In this document: piece by piece, positions 39,191-51,381 of the stretch
How the letters are laid out: every line of letters starts with the position of its first letter
Position numbering within the stretch: the stretch's first letter is position 1
DNA from: Nelumbo lutea
Lineage: Eukaryota; Streptophyta; Magnoliopsida; Proteales; Nelumbonaceae
Direction of reading: 5' to 3'
NCBI GenBank assembly: GCA_022828595.1
Contig: JAKGHH010000005.1
Location: 26,920,193 to 26,984,192, forward strand
Length of the DNA: 64,000 nt
The notes under the pieces: generated by a model
The model's database searches: none
Told to the model about the DNA's origin: nothing
What the model saw: only the letters and a program-made list of their open reading frames with translations
Program-made: the position numbers and the translations under genes

Positions 39191-40984
39191 TGTAGCTGAG
39201 TGCCAAGGGGGACTTTGTGAAACTTTTTCTTTTTGTCATTAAAAAGTATGATGATCAAAACTTGAGTAACCAAAAACCTTCATTTGTTGACAGTGGTGGC
39301 TGATTGAAAACTTTAGTTTGGCGCTTGAAAAGGATGTGACTCGTGATAGAGCAATTAAGTTCACTGAAGATATGTTGAGCTTAGATGCGATATGAACGAC
39401 TAAATCCTTTTTGGAAAGTGATAATCAACCTTAAGAACTTCAGGGGTACACTTTTGAAATGTTAAATTGTTAATCTAGAAATCATTCAGGTTGAAGGGAG
39501 TTACCCTTGTTCTGATGGGTAAATTGATGAGGGTTGATGGAAATGATGCTTTAGTGTCGGGGGCATACCTTAGTTTGGGTTACAAGGTGGATGGGATTCA
39601 TAGGGATGGTACTTTGATAAAAAGGGTCTACCCTAGTTTGCACTAGCAAGTAGGTGTGGTCGATGGAAGTGATAATTTTGGCAAAGGGTACCCCTGTTAA
39701 TTAGGGTTGGCGAGCTGACATGGTTAATGGAAATGGAAGTGATAATTTTAGCAAAGGGTACCCCACTGTTCCGATTGGGTTCATTCATCACTAGCCAAAA
39801 AAGGTTTGTCTAGTGCCAAATGCCTATTTTTCAAAGATCGATGAGGACTTATTGAATGTGATGAAAAGTGGTTTAGGACAAGGTTCAGAAATAAAAAGGT
39901 AAATAGGCCTGAAAAAAATGCTTAAGTATTGATTAATTGAATTGACAACTAGGACCTTATGGGAAGATGCATGCACTCTCATTTCCTTGTTATCGAACTC
40001 TATTTTTTCATCTCCTTTTATAGCCTTAGTGATTGAAGGTGCTCTCCATGTCTTTCATTGATATGCATCACGCTTTCTTATTGATCAAGAGGATTTTGAA
40101 TTAGGACGAACTATATATGGGGGTAAGATAGTTAAAGTCAATGAGTGAATGTCATTAATTAAGGCTGGTAAAACCATTTTTTTAACTATTTCTTCTTTTG
40201 ATTCCTTTTTGATTAATTCTCTCACCCTGTTTTAGTTTCTGTGATCCAAAATTTGGTTTCCTTGATTAGTTCCTCCTTGCCTAGAAGAGGTCTACACCCA
40301 TTATTATTATTATTATTTTTACTTCTACTACATGGATACCCCAATTTTGATGCCTACTCGCTTAAAGGTGTTTGGTTGAGAAGAGGGCAATGTGGAAGGT
40401 TCAAATGTGAAGTAGTGAAAATTCTCTACAAAAGTTCTAGGGTTAAAGGTATCATGTGAGAAAATACCCAAGGATGACCTCCCTTCATTTCATTATCAAT
40501 TACATGACCCATATAAAAGAAATTCATGTTGAGTAGGACACATGCTTTCTTGATGATAGATTGACCTAAAGAGATTTTCATTATTCTTTTTTTTATGAAT
40601 TACTTCCTCCGTTATTCAAAAGTGTATCTTGGGAAATTTGAGAAGGGGGAGAGAGGAGCTCAGAGGAAAGTCGTTGCCACTGCTAGTTTCGTTTTTGAGG
40701 GGAAGAAGAAGATAAACAATTCATCTTTTGAAATTAGATTAAATGAGAAAGCTAAGTCAATTTTTATAATAGGGATATGGGTATTTTGGTAATTTTGGGG
40801 AAGTTTAGGAGTATTTTGGTATTTTTTTTGAAAATTTAGGGGTAGTTTGGTCCAAACAGGTCTAAGGGGGTCAAATCAAGATTCTAATTTAGTGGTGGGG
40901 GTTTTGGGTAAAAGATCAGAGGGTTGTGATGGGTCTAGACTTATACAATGGTTTTGGGTATGTGGGCCAATAAGATTGGTCAAA
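39191..40984. other. Unassigned intergenic sequence with a short tandem duplication
   Basis: A phrase ggaagtgataattttagcaa followed by agggtacccc is repeated near 39665 and 39733. A TTA-repeat lies at about 40300. No coding supported. Confidence 0.4.
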
Positions 40985-41580
40985 ATTAAATCTTTTTAAA
41001 TAAACGGGCAATTGGAGGTATCTTTGGTTGAAATTTGCAATGGGTTTTTGAACATTCTAAATTGAATGGTGGGATAAGATTTTTCCAAATGGACTTATAT
41101 CAAGCACATCAGGAAGGGGCATGATTTTGTTGATCTGAAGCCTTGAAATGGAGTCTTTGTGCGGTGAATGGGAAAATAAAGGTATTTTTGGTTAAATTTC
41201 ACAAGGTAGAGCTCTCAGGTATTTTGAATCGATTGGTAAGGTCTAATTAGACAAATTGGGCCAAGATCAAGCAGATCTGGAGGGGTAGTGATTTGGTCAA
41301 TCTAAAGTTTCAAAATCGAATCTTTATGCGATGAATGGATAAACAAATTTACTTTGTGATGAAATTTCGTAGGTAGGGAATTTATTATGTCCATGATCTG
41401 ATAGTAACATTTGATTGGTTCTAGAGGGTCAAGATTATGGGAGTTTATGCCAATGAGAAGGTCTGAAATGGAATTTTGGTTTCATGGAGAGGCAAATGAA
41501 GGAATCTTAAGTTGAAATTTCATGGATACGTGTTTTAGGAGGTCCTAGGTCTGATGGTGGTGTCTGATCTTGGGTTTGAG
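40985..41580. repeat. Degenerate tandem array, about 160-bp period
   Basis: Four diverged units align by a shared phrase of the form ggtatttttggttaaattt at about 41017, 41181, 41349 and 41501. Each is followed by a gatt-ggt and ggggtc-like stretch and preceded by a gaatct-tatgcg-like phrase. Spacing is 152-168 bp. It runs up to the edge of a copia remnant. Confidence 0.55.
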
Positions 41581-41763
41581 GTGTAAATGGGGGTTAATTA
41601 GAACCATCGGATTGGTATCAAGCAGATTTAATGGTGGATCTAGGGGCTTCTAGGATGAAGTTCAGGTTTTTTAGGTTTTCTAGTGTTTCAAGGGGATTAG
41701 AAAGGTTTGATTAGGTGTTCAGGATGAATTGGAAGTTTAGGCGATAGACCAAGCAAAAATTGG

Positions 41764-42350
41764 GTGCTATCACCAAGGAAGGGTAATGTTATTGTTGCTG
41801 ATGAATCTCAAACACTTATCTCATGTCAGGGTGAAGTCAAACTCACCCATAACCTTTCTCTTAGATCCGTTCTTCATGTACCTCAATTGCATAAAAATTT
41901 GTTATCAATTACTTCTCTTACAAAATACCATAATTGCTCTATGAGTTTTTGTTTCTACTCATTGTGTTTTCTAGGACCTGATCATGGGAAAGTGGGCATG
42001 AAGTCGATGAAGTCTACCACTTTAGTGGACCTTTAGAGTATGGATTGTTGAGTCAGATTGAGTTTTTTTTTAATAAAATATGAGTCTTTTGGAATTATGG
42101 CATTGTCATTTTGGTTATATGTCTTTTAATATTATAAAACTTTTGTTTCTAAATTTGCTTAATTCAGTGTCAAAGTTGAACCCTAAATGTGAAGTTTATC
42201 ATCTATCAGAACAATGTAGAACCACATATTTTGTGAGTAATAAAAGAATACTGCTATCCATTTGGTTCATACTGATGTCTGGAATCCATATTCAGTGTCA
42301 AAGTTTATCACTTTATTCTCTTCATTGATGTTTATAGTTGGTATACATGG
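41764..42350 (+). pseudogene. Copia protease end, pre-integrase and integrase start (remnant)
   Basis: GNVIVADESQTLISCQGEVK, LHVPQLHKNLLSITSLTKYH, then ELWHCHFGYMSFNIIKLLF (pre-integrase), KLNPKCEVYHLSEQCRTTYF and, after a shift, VHTDVWNPYSV (integrase first Asp). Both ends are missing and at least four stops or shifts occur. Confidence 0.8.
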
Positions 42351-42702
42351 CTCTAGTTAATGAAAAGTCAGGATGTGGAGGGCTGATTTGGATGAATTCA
42401 GACTGCTCGTGGGACAGGAAAAATTCAATAGTAATGAGTGGTGAACACGGGAGGCACATGGGATGATCAATGAGAAAATATCTTAAAAGGGGCAAAGTTT
42501 GGCTAAGACACCATATCTGTTTTTAGTGGTTAACCACTTGAGCAATAGAAGAATATTTCCTTCCAAGTTGCATTTATTCATTTCATTTCATTTTAGCATT
42601 GAGTGTTCAGTGTGGAGAAAGCAAAGCAATGAATTGAAGGATACCTACCTTTCCTTATTGTGATTTGCCCAATATCCTCAAGGACCCCACGTGTAGGGGG
42701 CT
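42351..42702. other. Unassigned intergenic sequence
   Basis: No gene or repeat recognised between the copia remnant and the MITE at 42703. Confidence 0.4.
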
Positions 42703-43160
42703 TAGGAATGACAACGAGGCAGGTTCAGGGTGGGGATCATATTCCCCGTGCCCAACCCCGATTATGAAATTTACCCCCGTCCCCATCCTTGATCCCAACT
42801 AGGGATAAAATTTGTCCTCCATCCTTGATCCCCGACGGGGATGGGTTCCTCGTGGGGACCCAAATCCTTGAATTTTTTTAGATATCAATGTTCATTTGAA
42901 AACTAAATTTACTTTAAAAAATAAAAAATATAAATATAAATATTTTTTAAATATATTTTGATATATATATATATATATATGCATAATCGAGGTTGGGGCG
43001 GGGAGGGGACCTCAATCCCCATCCCTAACCCCGACACCATTCAGGGATTCCTATTAATCCCCATTCCCGTCCCTGCCCAACCAAAACAATCCCCATCCTC
43101 GACCCCATTGGGTCAAGGAAGTCGGGTCCTCGTCGAGGATGAGGAAAATTGTCATCCCTA
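42703..43160. mobile_element. 458-bp hAT-like MITE
   Basis: Terminal inverted repeats TAGGAATGACAAC (left) and TAGGGATGACAATT (right, reverse complement). The inside is GC-rich (ccccatcc, ccccgac) on both sides of an AT-rich core with a (TA)n run at 42960-42980. Possible 8-bp target duplication aggggget-type, left agggggct versus right gtggtgct (5 of 8). No coding. Confidence 0.7.
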
Positions 43161-45212
43161 GTGGTGCTGGGTATTAAGGTCCCAAAGATAGGAGCTTACC
43201 ATCCCAAGAGCCAAAGAGAGTGAATTGATCGTCCAAGGAGTGCACGATATCCTGCATGAAGTGAGAATGACAGGTGAAATAGGGAGGAAATGGAGAAAAA
43301 ACTAGTTCAGTTTCAAGGTAGAGGACAATGAACAATGTCTTCTTTCAATGGATTCTCACTTGGATTTGTACCTATATTATGGGATTCTCAAAACACTTAT
43401 AACTCCCTTCTACATAAATGCTAGCAAAGTGCACCTCTAAAGTGCCCCATTGCATCGTAAATACACATGTATTATGAATTGTACAATAGTTGTCTCAACG
43501 CTTTATCATTTCTATACTTATAATTGTAAGCAAATTCATATTAAAAAGCTCAAGAGAAGTCTTGTAATTTTCCAATGTGGGATAAGGTACAAAAAAGAGA
43601 AAACATAAGACAAAACAAGAGTTTTAGTGGGAAATTTCTGATTAAAATTGCTTAAATGACATGGTTTCCCTACAGTTCACAACTGATTTAATTAATCGAC
43701 CTTCCATTAGGTTAAAGTGGAAAATGACAGTTTTGACCTAGGATCTGTTTGGACCAATATATTCTACAAGAAAATGGAAATGTCACTCTTACCCCTAGTA
43801 AAACATGGGCAACATCTCTTTTCATCAATTTTATTCTCTATTTAAAGAAGGAAGACATGCTGCAGAAAATTAACTAATAACCTGGTATGCAATGTTCCCC
43901 CTTCTAATTTTATAGAAACCATTGTGGTAGATCTAAAAATCAAACAATGGTTCATTTTAAAGGATCAATATGATGTATTAGGGGTAATTTCAGAATAAAA
44001 TGGCATAGGCCCATGCCCTTGAACGTTTTCACCTAGTATAGGTGGTCAAGTTACCAATTTCAGACAACAATATAAAAGATTCTTGATAGAAGGTTGATTA
44101 AGTAATTTAGTTGCAAATTATAAGGGAAGTTTTAGTAAAATATATATTATAAGGTAGGTTTTAGTAAATCCGTGAAACTATAGGAAGTGTTTTAATAAAT
44201 GATCTATTTATTTATTTTTTAATTCATTCCATGCCCCTTACTTTCACTCTTTTTTTTTTTTTTTTCCAACCCTCTCGGTCTCTCCTTCCTCTCCAAGCCC
44301 TCTTCATCTCTAGAGGCGACCTCAACCAGTTCAGCACAATTTTGTATATGCAGGATGTTGAGCCTGTGATTAAAAATATCATTGGATTGAAAGCTAGGAA
44401 TGCATCCTGCATAAGCAGATCAAGACTATCGAGTCCTTCTTCCCAATATCTAAATGTATCTGGCACACAATCTTGTATGCTCAATCTCATAGGAAATACA
44501 TAAGAAGACTATTGAATTTGTTCTTAGTATGAAAAGACACAAAATCTATTATTGATATGAAAAGCCTGGAGGACAAACTGACCCTACAACTTAAGTTTTC
44601 TCAAAGCAGAGGGCTGGTTTATACTTTCCTACGTTCCCAGTCAGATCGCATCTATGGCTGAAATCACAGCAAGGGTAAAGGAAAACAAGGAACTACAGTT
44701 GCATATAAGCTCTCAATTTGATTACTGTTTGGGAGGAAAAAAAGGTCGAAAAAGAGAGAGGGGGAACGCAACGTTTTCAAACCACCTTGACCCGAATGGC
44801 CGGACGATTAGGTCCAAAAATTGTTTAGGCAATTGGTTCCATTTTATCCCAAATCTGAAATTTGGTCAAAAACCATTAAAAAAGTCAATAAATTATTGAC
44901 CCAAAGATTGACCCATACCACATATATAAATGACAAGTGGCATTTAGTTATGAGATCTACAGCAAATCCGGGTTAGTGTATACGCAATAACTAAATGCCA
45001 CCTCTTTCATCCAATCACTATTACCGGTCAAAGCACTCCTTTGAATTCCCCCCCCCGCCCCCCCCCCCCATTCCCAAAGGACTGAAATACAGAATAGGCG
45101 GCGTGCCAATACCATTACGAAGAAATCCTTCGTCTTATCCAGTTATCCTCGCTAGCTATTCCTCAGTTATTTTATGTGCAGAAGAGAAAGTGAGACGTAT
45201 CAAAATTAAAAA
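43161..45212. other. Intergenic, upstream of the UGT gene
   Basis: No supported gene. It includes a T-run at 44251-44267, a stretch near 44770-44905 resembling the MITE at 34172, and a C-tract at 45048-45069, about 145 bp upstream of the UGT start codon. Confidence 0.4.
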
Positions 45213-46150
45213 ATGAAAGACGCCGTAGTGCTGCACCCGGCCCCTGCCGGTTGTCAGATCAGGCGTATGATACAGTTGAAAAACAATATTCTCCGCCGCT
45301 TCAGTCATCTCTTCTCGGTCACCATACTCATCCCGAGCGGACCTTTGGATACAGCGGCGACTGCCTCCTACATCCGTGATATCTCCTTCCACCTTCTCTC
45401 TCCCCTCTCCCCACCACTCGACCCATCTCTTTTCCCCAACCCCATAGCCGCTTCCTTAGAATTCAGTCGCCTGAACTGTCCCAACGTTCTCCACGCTCTG
45501 CAAACCATATCAAACTCCACACCCGTTCGTGCCTTGATCACTTCCGACCCATACGGCGCCTTCCACCCCAACATCCCCACTTATTATTACTTCTCCTCTG
45601 GTGCCGCTTCTCTCTATGCCATCCTCCATTTACCCACCCTTCACAACCAATGGGCCACGGGCTTCAAAGACCTTCCATCCTCTCTTGTCAGTATCCCCGG
45701 ATTGCCGCCTATCCCTGCTTCTCACATGCCAGAACCGATACTAGACCGTGAAGACCCGGCCTATCATGGCTTCTTATGCTTCGCTGCTAATCTCGCTAGA
45801 TCTCAGGGAATTATCGTCAACACGTTCGACTCACTTGAGCCGAGAGCGATCAAGGCCATTACAGATGGATTCTGCATACCCGATTCCAAGACTCCACTTC
45901 TTTACAACATTGGACCATTCATAGACAAATCCTTCGACCGAACAGGTGGTGAGGCAGAGTGCTTTTCTTGGTTCGACGCCCAACCAAATCAAAGCGTGGT
46001 ATTCTTAAGTTTCGGAAGCCAGGGTACCTTCTCGGCTTTACAAGTGAGGGAGATCACTACTGGGTTAGAGAATAGCGGCCAGAGGTTCTTGTGGGTTGTG
46101 CGTAGTCCGCCACCCAAGCAAGAACACAGGAATAACAAGAGGCTCGCAGC
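45213..46150 (+). pseudogene. UGT88: UGT88-type UDP-glucosyltransferase, 3' truncated
   Basis: ATG 45213 opens MKDAVVLHPAPAGCQIRRMI, a UGT88-like N-terminus, although the usual G-x-G-H is altered (AGCQ). The acceptor-binding half follows: LITSDPYG, YYYFSSGAASLYAILHLPTL, FKDLPSSLVSIPGLPPI, GIIVNTFDSLEPRAI and LLYNIGPFI, then VVFLSFGSQGTFSALQVREI and GQRFLWVVRSPPPK. Coding ends near residue 305-313 of about 480 and passes into copia pol. The PSPG box (sugar donor site, near residue 350) is absent; I searched up to 49400. The family glucosylates flavonoids and other phenols in the cytosol. Without the C-terminal half it cannot bind UDP-sugar. The intact single-exon frame up to the break suggests fairly recent loss. 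Confidence 0.88.
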
Positions 46151-46159
46151 TCTTGTGGG

Positions 46160-48437
46160 TTGTGTCTATGGCATTACCGACTTGGCCACATTGGTGTTGA
46201 CCGAATCACAAGATTGGTAAAGAATGGTCATTCGGATTTTCTAATTGTAGAAGATCTTCCCACCTCTGAGCCTTGCCTACAAGGCAAGATGACAAAACGG
46301 CCATTTAACGGTAAGCCTGAAAGATGTACAGGCACACTTGACCTAATACATACTGATGTATGTGGTCCCCTGAGTGTTAGGACACGAAATCAATACGCGT
46401 ATTTCATCACCTTCATAGATGATTTCTCACGATATGGTTACGTGTACCTAATGAGACACAAGTCTGAATCATTTGAAAAGTTCAAAGAGTTTAGACAAGA
46501 GGTCGAAAAACAGTTGGGGAGAGAAATTAAACCCCTTCGATCTAATCAAGGTGGCGAGTATCTCTCTGGCGAGTTCAGGAACTACTTAAAGGACAATGGG
46601 ATATTATCACAATTAGCTCCTCCTGCTACACCACAACTTAACGGTGTTTCAGAGAGGAGGAATAGGACCTTATTGGATATGGTCTGGTCACTTCTCATAC
46701 ACTCAGAGTTACCCACATCCTTTTGGGGTTACGCATTGGAGATTGCGATTTATGTGCTGAATTGGGTTCCAACCAAATCGGTTCTGAACACTCCATATGA
46801 ACTTTGGACCGGAAAGAAACCAAGTGTCAGACACTTAAAGATTTGGGGTTGTCCAGCACACGTTAAAAGAACGAGTGCAGACAAGTTGGAATCCAAGACC
46901 AGCCGTTGCCTATTTGTAGGCTACCGAAAAGGCTCTGTAGGTTACATTTTCTATGACTCAAACGAGCAGAATGTGTTCTGCAGTCGAAATGCCCCGTTCT
47001 TGGAGACCGATTATATCCTGGACACCCATCGTCGGGAAATTGTTCTTGATGAGGAGAGCTCAGGAGCAGTGGGAGATGTCCCACAAGCTCTAGGTAGTGA
47101 CCAACCTAGAAGATCCACTCGGGTATCCAGGACACCAGTCCGTTATGGTTATAACCAGGATAGTTACCTGATGGAAACCTTGACTAGTGAGGAGGATCCC
47201 GTGACTTACGTGGAAGATATGTTGGACATAGATTCCCAGAAGTGGGTGGAGGCCATGAGAGCAGAGATGGATCCAATGGATACCAATGGAGTCTGGACTC
47301 TAGTAGATCCGCCCTCTGGGGTAAAAGCAATCGGTTGCAAATGGATTTACAAGAGGAAGAAGGGCCCCGATGGTAGGGTTGAGACATTCAAAGCTTGTCT
47401 GGTGGCGAAAGGGTATACTCATAAAGAGGGCATCGATTATGAGGAAACCTTTTCGCCTGTGGCCATGCTTAAATCCATTAGGATCCTGTTAGCTGTAGCA
47501 GCATACGATGATTATGAGATTTGGCAGATGGATGTCAAAACCGCATTCCTGAATGGAGATCTTACTGAAGATATCTATATGCAGCAGCCGTAATGCTTCA
47601 TAGCTGCGGGTCAGGAAAACATGGTATGTAAACTCAATAGATCCATTTATGGACTTAAACAAACTACTAGAGGTTGTAACATCCATTTTGACTCTGTCGT
47701 CAAATCGTTTGACTTCGAGCAGAATCCAGATGAACCCTGTGTTTACAGGAAGTACAGTGGAGATAAGGTTACCTTCTTGGTTCTGTATGTAGATGACATT
47801 CTACTCATTGGGAATGATGTAGGAATGTTGAGTACGGTGAAAGTATGGCTTTCACAACAATTCTCCATGAAAGATCTTGGAGAAGCCTCCTATATACTAG
47901 GTCTTCGACTCAATAGAGATAGATCGAAGCGGATAATAGGATTATCCCAATCTGCCTACATTGACAAAATAGTCAAAAGATACAGCATGGAAAACTCCAA
48001 GAAAGGAAATGTTCCTTTCAGGCACAGAGTCACTCTCTCCAAGAATATGTCTTCCAAGACTTCTGAGGAGATTGATGGCATGAAGGACGTTCCCTATGCC
48101 TCTGCCGTAGGGATGCCATGTTGTGCACTCGCCCTGACATTGCTCAGGCAGTGAGTGTAGTAAGCAGATTTCAAGCCATCCAGGGCAGGAGCACTGGACT
48201 GCTCTGAAAAACATACTTAAGTACCTTTGAATGACAAAAGAGTTTTGTCTAGAATTCGATGGTAGCTCACTACAGATCCAAGGGTATGCAGATGCCGATT
48301 TTCAGTCGGATCCAGATGATAGAAAGTCTACATCTGGATATGTTTTCATGATAGGATCGTGTGCTGTTTGCTGGAAAAGTAGCAAACAGGGGTCCACTAT
48401 AGACTCCACGACAGAGGCCGAGTACATTCCCAATTGA
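46160..48437 (+). pseudogene. Copia H pol: integrase, RT and RNase H
   Basis: A 477-aa frame (46160-47593) holds integrase with DLIHTDVCGPLSVR, then RSNQGGEYLSGEF (the second catalytic Asp is Asn here), NGVSERRNRTLLDM (Glu kept) and the start of RT (CKWIYKRKKGPDG, IWQMDVKTAFLNGDL). A stop in QQP-stop-CF interrupts. RT continues at 47621: RSIYGLKQTTRG, intact LYVDDILLIGND, MKDLGEASYILGLRL. A deletion of about 13 bp near 48112 (SAVG-SLMY region) shifts the frame to MLCTRPDIAQAVSVVSRF. RNase H has YADADFQSDPDDRKSTSGYV. It is a different lineage from A-G. Confidence 0.88.
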
Positions 48438-48521
48438 AGGGGAAGAAAATTTTTTGAAATTCGCCCCCTTTATTTTGGAATTTTGGGCATCCATGTGATG
48501 GATTTCCTATCCCTTCAAAGG
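48430..48521 (+). repeat. LTR stub of copia H, inverted copy of the solo LTR end
   Basis: From caattgaagggg to cctatcccttca this segment matches the reverse complement of 61478-61565, with scattered mismatches. It ends in CA like an LTR. It links fragment H to the solo LTR family. Confidence 0.8.
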
Positions 48522-49412
48522 CCATGCATGGCCAAGGAGGGTCATCGCGGATTGCCTTCTACAAATTGATTGAATCGTGGAGGAGATGATAGAGCTGCTG
48601 GCAACAACTCAAATGTGTCGGTGGGTGGGTCCTTTTTGCAAAGAATTCCAATCCATTGGATCGTGGAAGCTCCCCAAACTTCTTATCAATGATCAGATAA
48701 AAATACAATAATGTAAGGGCATGCAAGGTACTTATGCAAGTAAAAATACACTAATCATTTGAGTATTAAACTATAGCAATGTATTATATTTAGTGTGCAA
48801 TAATACCATTATTTAAGTGGTAGAAGAGATTTGTGGAGTGGTTTTATAAGTCACATGGTAATTAACTAATTATCATCACGTAAAATCATACCAAGACTTC
48901 ATTTCATGGGGTCGATGAATCTGCATAGAACTCTATGTTGGCAATGTTGAAAGACCATATCATTTCTCATCAGCCAAGTACATCAGTGTCATGGGGCTAG
49001 TCGAGGAGGTCCCGTGTAGTAATTAATGTGTGTCGAATAAGCTTACACAAAACAAGAAAATGCAATAAGATGGTACACAAATTAGTCAAAAGATATTTTG
49101 TATTGCATTAAACGATGGTAAGTATAAGTACACAAGTTTGTATCAATGGGATCTTGTGTTTAACCTTTATATGATATTTGCACAATTCAACTACCTACCT
49201 CTCCTCAAAGAGTAAGTTAAGCTTTTGGAGGAGTGACAAATGGATACATCAAAGTATTAAAAACCATATTGGTAATTACATGCCATTGGCATTCTCCCTA
49301 TACAAAATACATGCATGGCCCCACCCAATACACACTTGTTAGCACTCTGATAGCATGGTGTGGGCATAGTGATGGCACTTGATGGTGTGGTGAAATGTTC
49401 ACTTGTGACAGT
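48522..49412 (-). repeat. Probable 3' LTR of gypsy remnant K
   Basis: On the minus strand an LTR would start TGTCACAAGTGAACATTTCA at 49412, right after a GAGTGGGGGAGAC polypurine tract (49413-49425). The far end is undefined (it could stop anywhere down to 48522). No second LTR in the window. Confidence 0.5.
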
Positions 49413-49709
49413 CTCCCCCACTCAATTCAGTCTTCATCCTCCAAGATTGGCTTTTATTGGATGCTTGGATCTGTTGTTGTTAAAGGAGGATTCTTCAACT
49501 ACTCCATGACTTGGTCTTTTCCAAGGCCCGTGCATAAGGTTGGGTTGAAGGCTAGCCATAAGGAGGAATCTTATGGCTATGTATTTGGTTAAGTCCTTTC
49601 TTTGCCATATCAAGGTAGGACATTGGGTTGTTTGGTTTTGTTGAAGGGAAAGTTGGGGCAAGGTTCATGTCAAAATGTGGTTTTGGTTTGCTGGGGTGTT
49701 GGTTCCCAT

Positions 49710-51096
49710 CAAGGTTCAAGGCATCGAAAACACCAACTGTATCGGAAAGACAATTTTAAGAGATGCATCAGGATATGCCTTGGACACACATGCATATTAG
49801 AGAAAAATTAAGATACACATAGATACATATGGAAACACTATAAATACTTCAATAAATCATAAAAATACAACAATAACACTAAATATAAGACCTCAAATAA
49901 CACTAAATATAAAAATACATTAAATTTATATATTTTAATGATTTTATGAAGAAATATATTATAGTTAATTATAATTTCATTAAAAAACCTATGCTTAACT
50001 GTAACTTATAAATTATAATTCTTAAGTTTTATGGGATGAGAAAAACCCAACTCTCCTATCCAACCATAACACATGCATTGGCACAATTTCTAAGTGAAAA
50101 TATAATTAATAATTATTATTTACTTTTTATTTTGAAAAATTAAAAAAAAAAAACTAAAAATAAGAAATATTATACAATATAATCAAAAGATAGTTATTAA
50201 AGAAGAAATTTCAATTGCTTTATGGATAGGGTAGATCATCCATAGAATTATAATATATTCAATAATTGTGATAAAATGATAAATATAATTAATTATTATT
50301 TATTTTTAATTATAAAAATATAAAAATAAAAAATAAATATTAAAGAAGAAGTTTCAATTGCTCTATGGATATGATAGATCATCCATAGAATCATAATATA
50401 TTCAATAATTATGATCAAATGATAAAATATAATTAATTGTTTTTATTTTTTAATTCTAAAAATATAAAAAATAATAAATAATTAAAGAATAAATTTAAAT
50501 TGATCTATGGATATGATAGATAAATCCACAGATCTAAAACATATTAAGTATTTATAGGTAGAGAAAAAAATTACATTTTCAGTTTTTTTGTTAATTTATA
50601 TTTTCCCCAAATATCTTCATGAAATTTCCATACATCTACTCATAACACTAAAAAAAAAAGAAATTGTGATTTTGAATGTAAGAAATGTAGATCAAAATAG
50701 ATTTAAACATTCATGCAAAAAAGAAATCACAATATTTAAAAAAGGTTAAAAAAAACTTACCTATTTTGCCATATTTTTTCAAAATTTGAAAAAAACTTAA
50801 AAAAAAAAAACAAAACAAAAACGTTTGGAGTTTTAGAGTCATTTGGGGCTGAAAGAAGGCTTATTTCATGGGAAAGAAGATTGCTTTCTCCCTTTATTTT
50901 TTTTTCCAGTTTTTTGTCATATCTTTTTCATAGCATATCGGTCGATACGCCCGATACACCCTTTTTATGGCCCGATATGATACAATACAGGTATAAATAG
51001 TGAAAAAAAGATGATACCGCCGATTTTCCATCGTATCTTGTATCAGACCTTTAAAGATACGAAACGATACGTCTCGTATCGGAATTTGAAACCTTG
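49710..51096. mobile_element. 1.39-kb non-autonomous hAT-superfamily transposon
   Basis: A perfect 8-bp target duplication gttcccat (49702-49709 and 51097-51104) flanks terminal inverted repeats CAAGGTTCAAG (left) and CAAGGTTTCAAAT (right, reverse complement). 8-bp duplications and CA-starting termini are hAT traits. The inside is AT-rich with no transposase. Near the right end are palindromic repeats of gatacg and cgtatc (50935-51085). Left-side tgtatcgg is a faint echo. Confidence 0.88.
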
Positions 51097-51250
51097 GTTC
51101 CCATAATGATTTTTCTCCCAAGGAAGGGTCCTCACAATGTTCCTTTGGTTAGCTTGAGTAATATGGTGGAAAAGGTACCAAGGTGGAAGGTGATTGTGGT
51201 TGGAGGTGGCCTTGGGTCTTCTAGGAGTCTTCTGTGTTAGAAGCTTGCTA

Positions 51251-51345
51251 TGCTAGTGTCGGTGATGATGCTAGTGTTGATGTCAATGATGATGTTGGTG
51301 TTGGTGCTGGTGTTGGTGCTAGTGCTGGTGCGGGAACGACTTTGG
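51251..51345. repeat. GTTGGTGCTGGT-type minisatellite
   Basis: Imperfect tandem repeats of 6-12 bp (gatgatgctagtgttgatg, gttggtgctggtg). On the minus strand they encode a Pro/Ala/Thr/Ser-rich tail after the gypsy K protease frame (PAPALAPTPAPTPT). Confidence 0.85.
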
Positions 51346-51381
51346 AGGATATTGCTTCCTTGTGATGACTTCCCAAACCGT

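Larger units (their letters stand above)
46150..48521 (+). mobile_element. Copia fragment H: integrase to RNase H plus a stub of 3' LTR
   Basis: It starts inside the pre-integrase domain (LWHYRLGHIGVDRI) and ends in RNase H (STTEAEYI) near 48428. It is immediately followed by about 95 bp that match, inverted, the end of the solo LTR at 61478-61570. So a deletion removed the RNase H end and most of the 3' LTR. The 5' LTR, gag and protease are also gone, replaced by the UGT88 gene. Confidence 0.85.

Noticed and set aside
45048..45069. C-tract upstream of UGT88 as a possible promoter element.
   Set aside because: A simple homopolymer run with one G; no evidence of regulatory function.
48522..49400. 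Search for the missing UGT88 C-terminal half (PSPG box with HCGWNS).
   Set aside because: No such codons are present on either strand, so the gene was called truncated.
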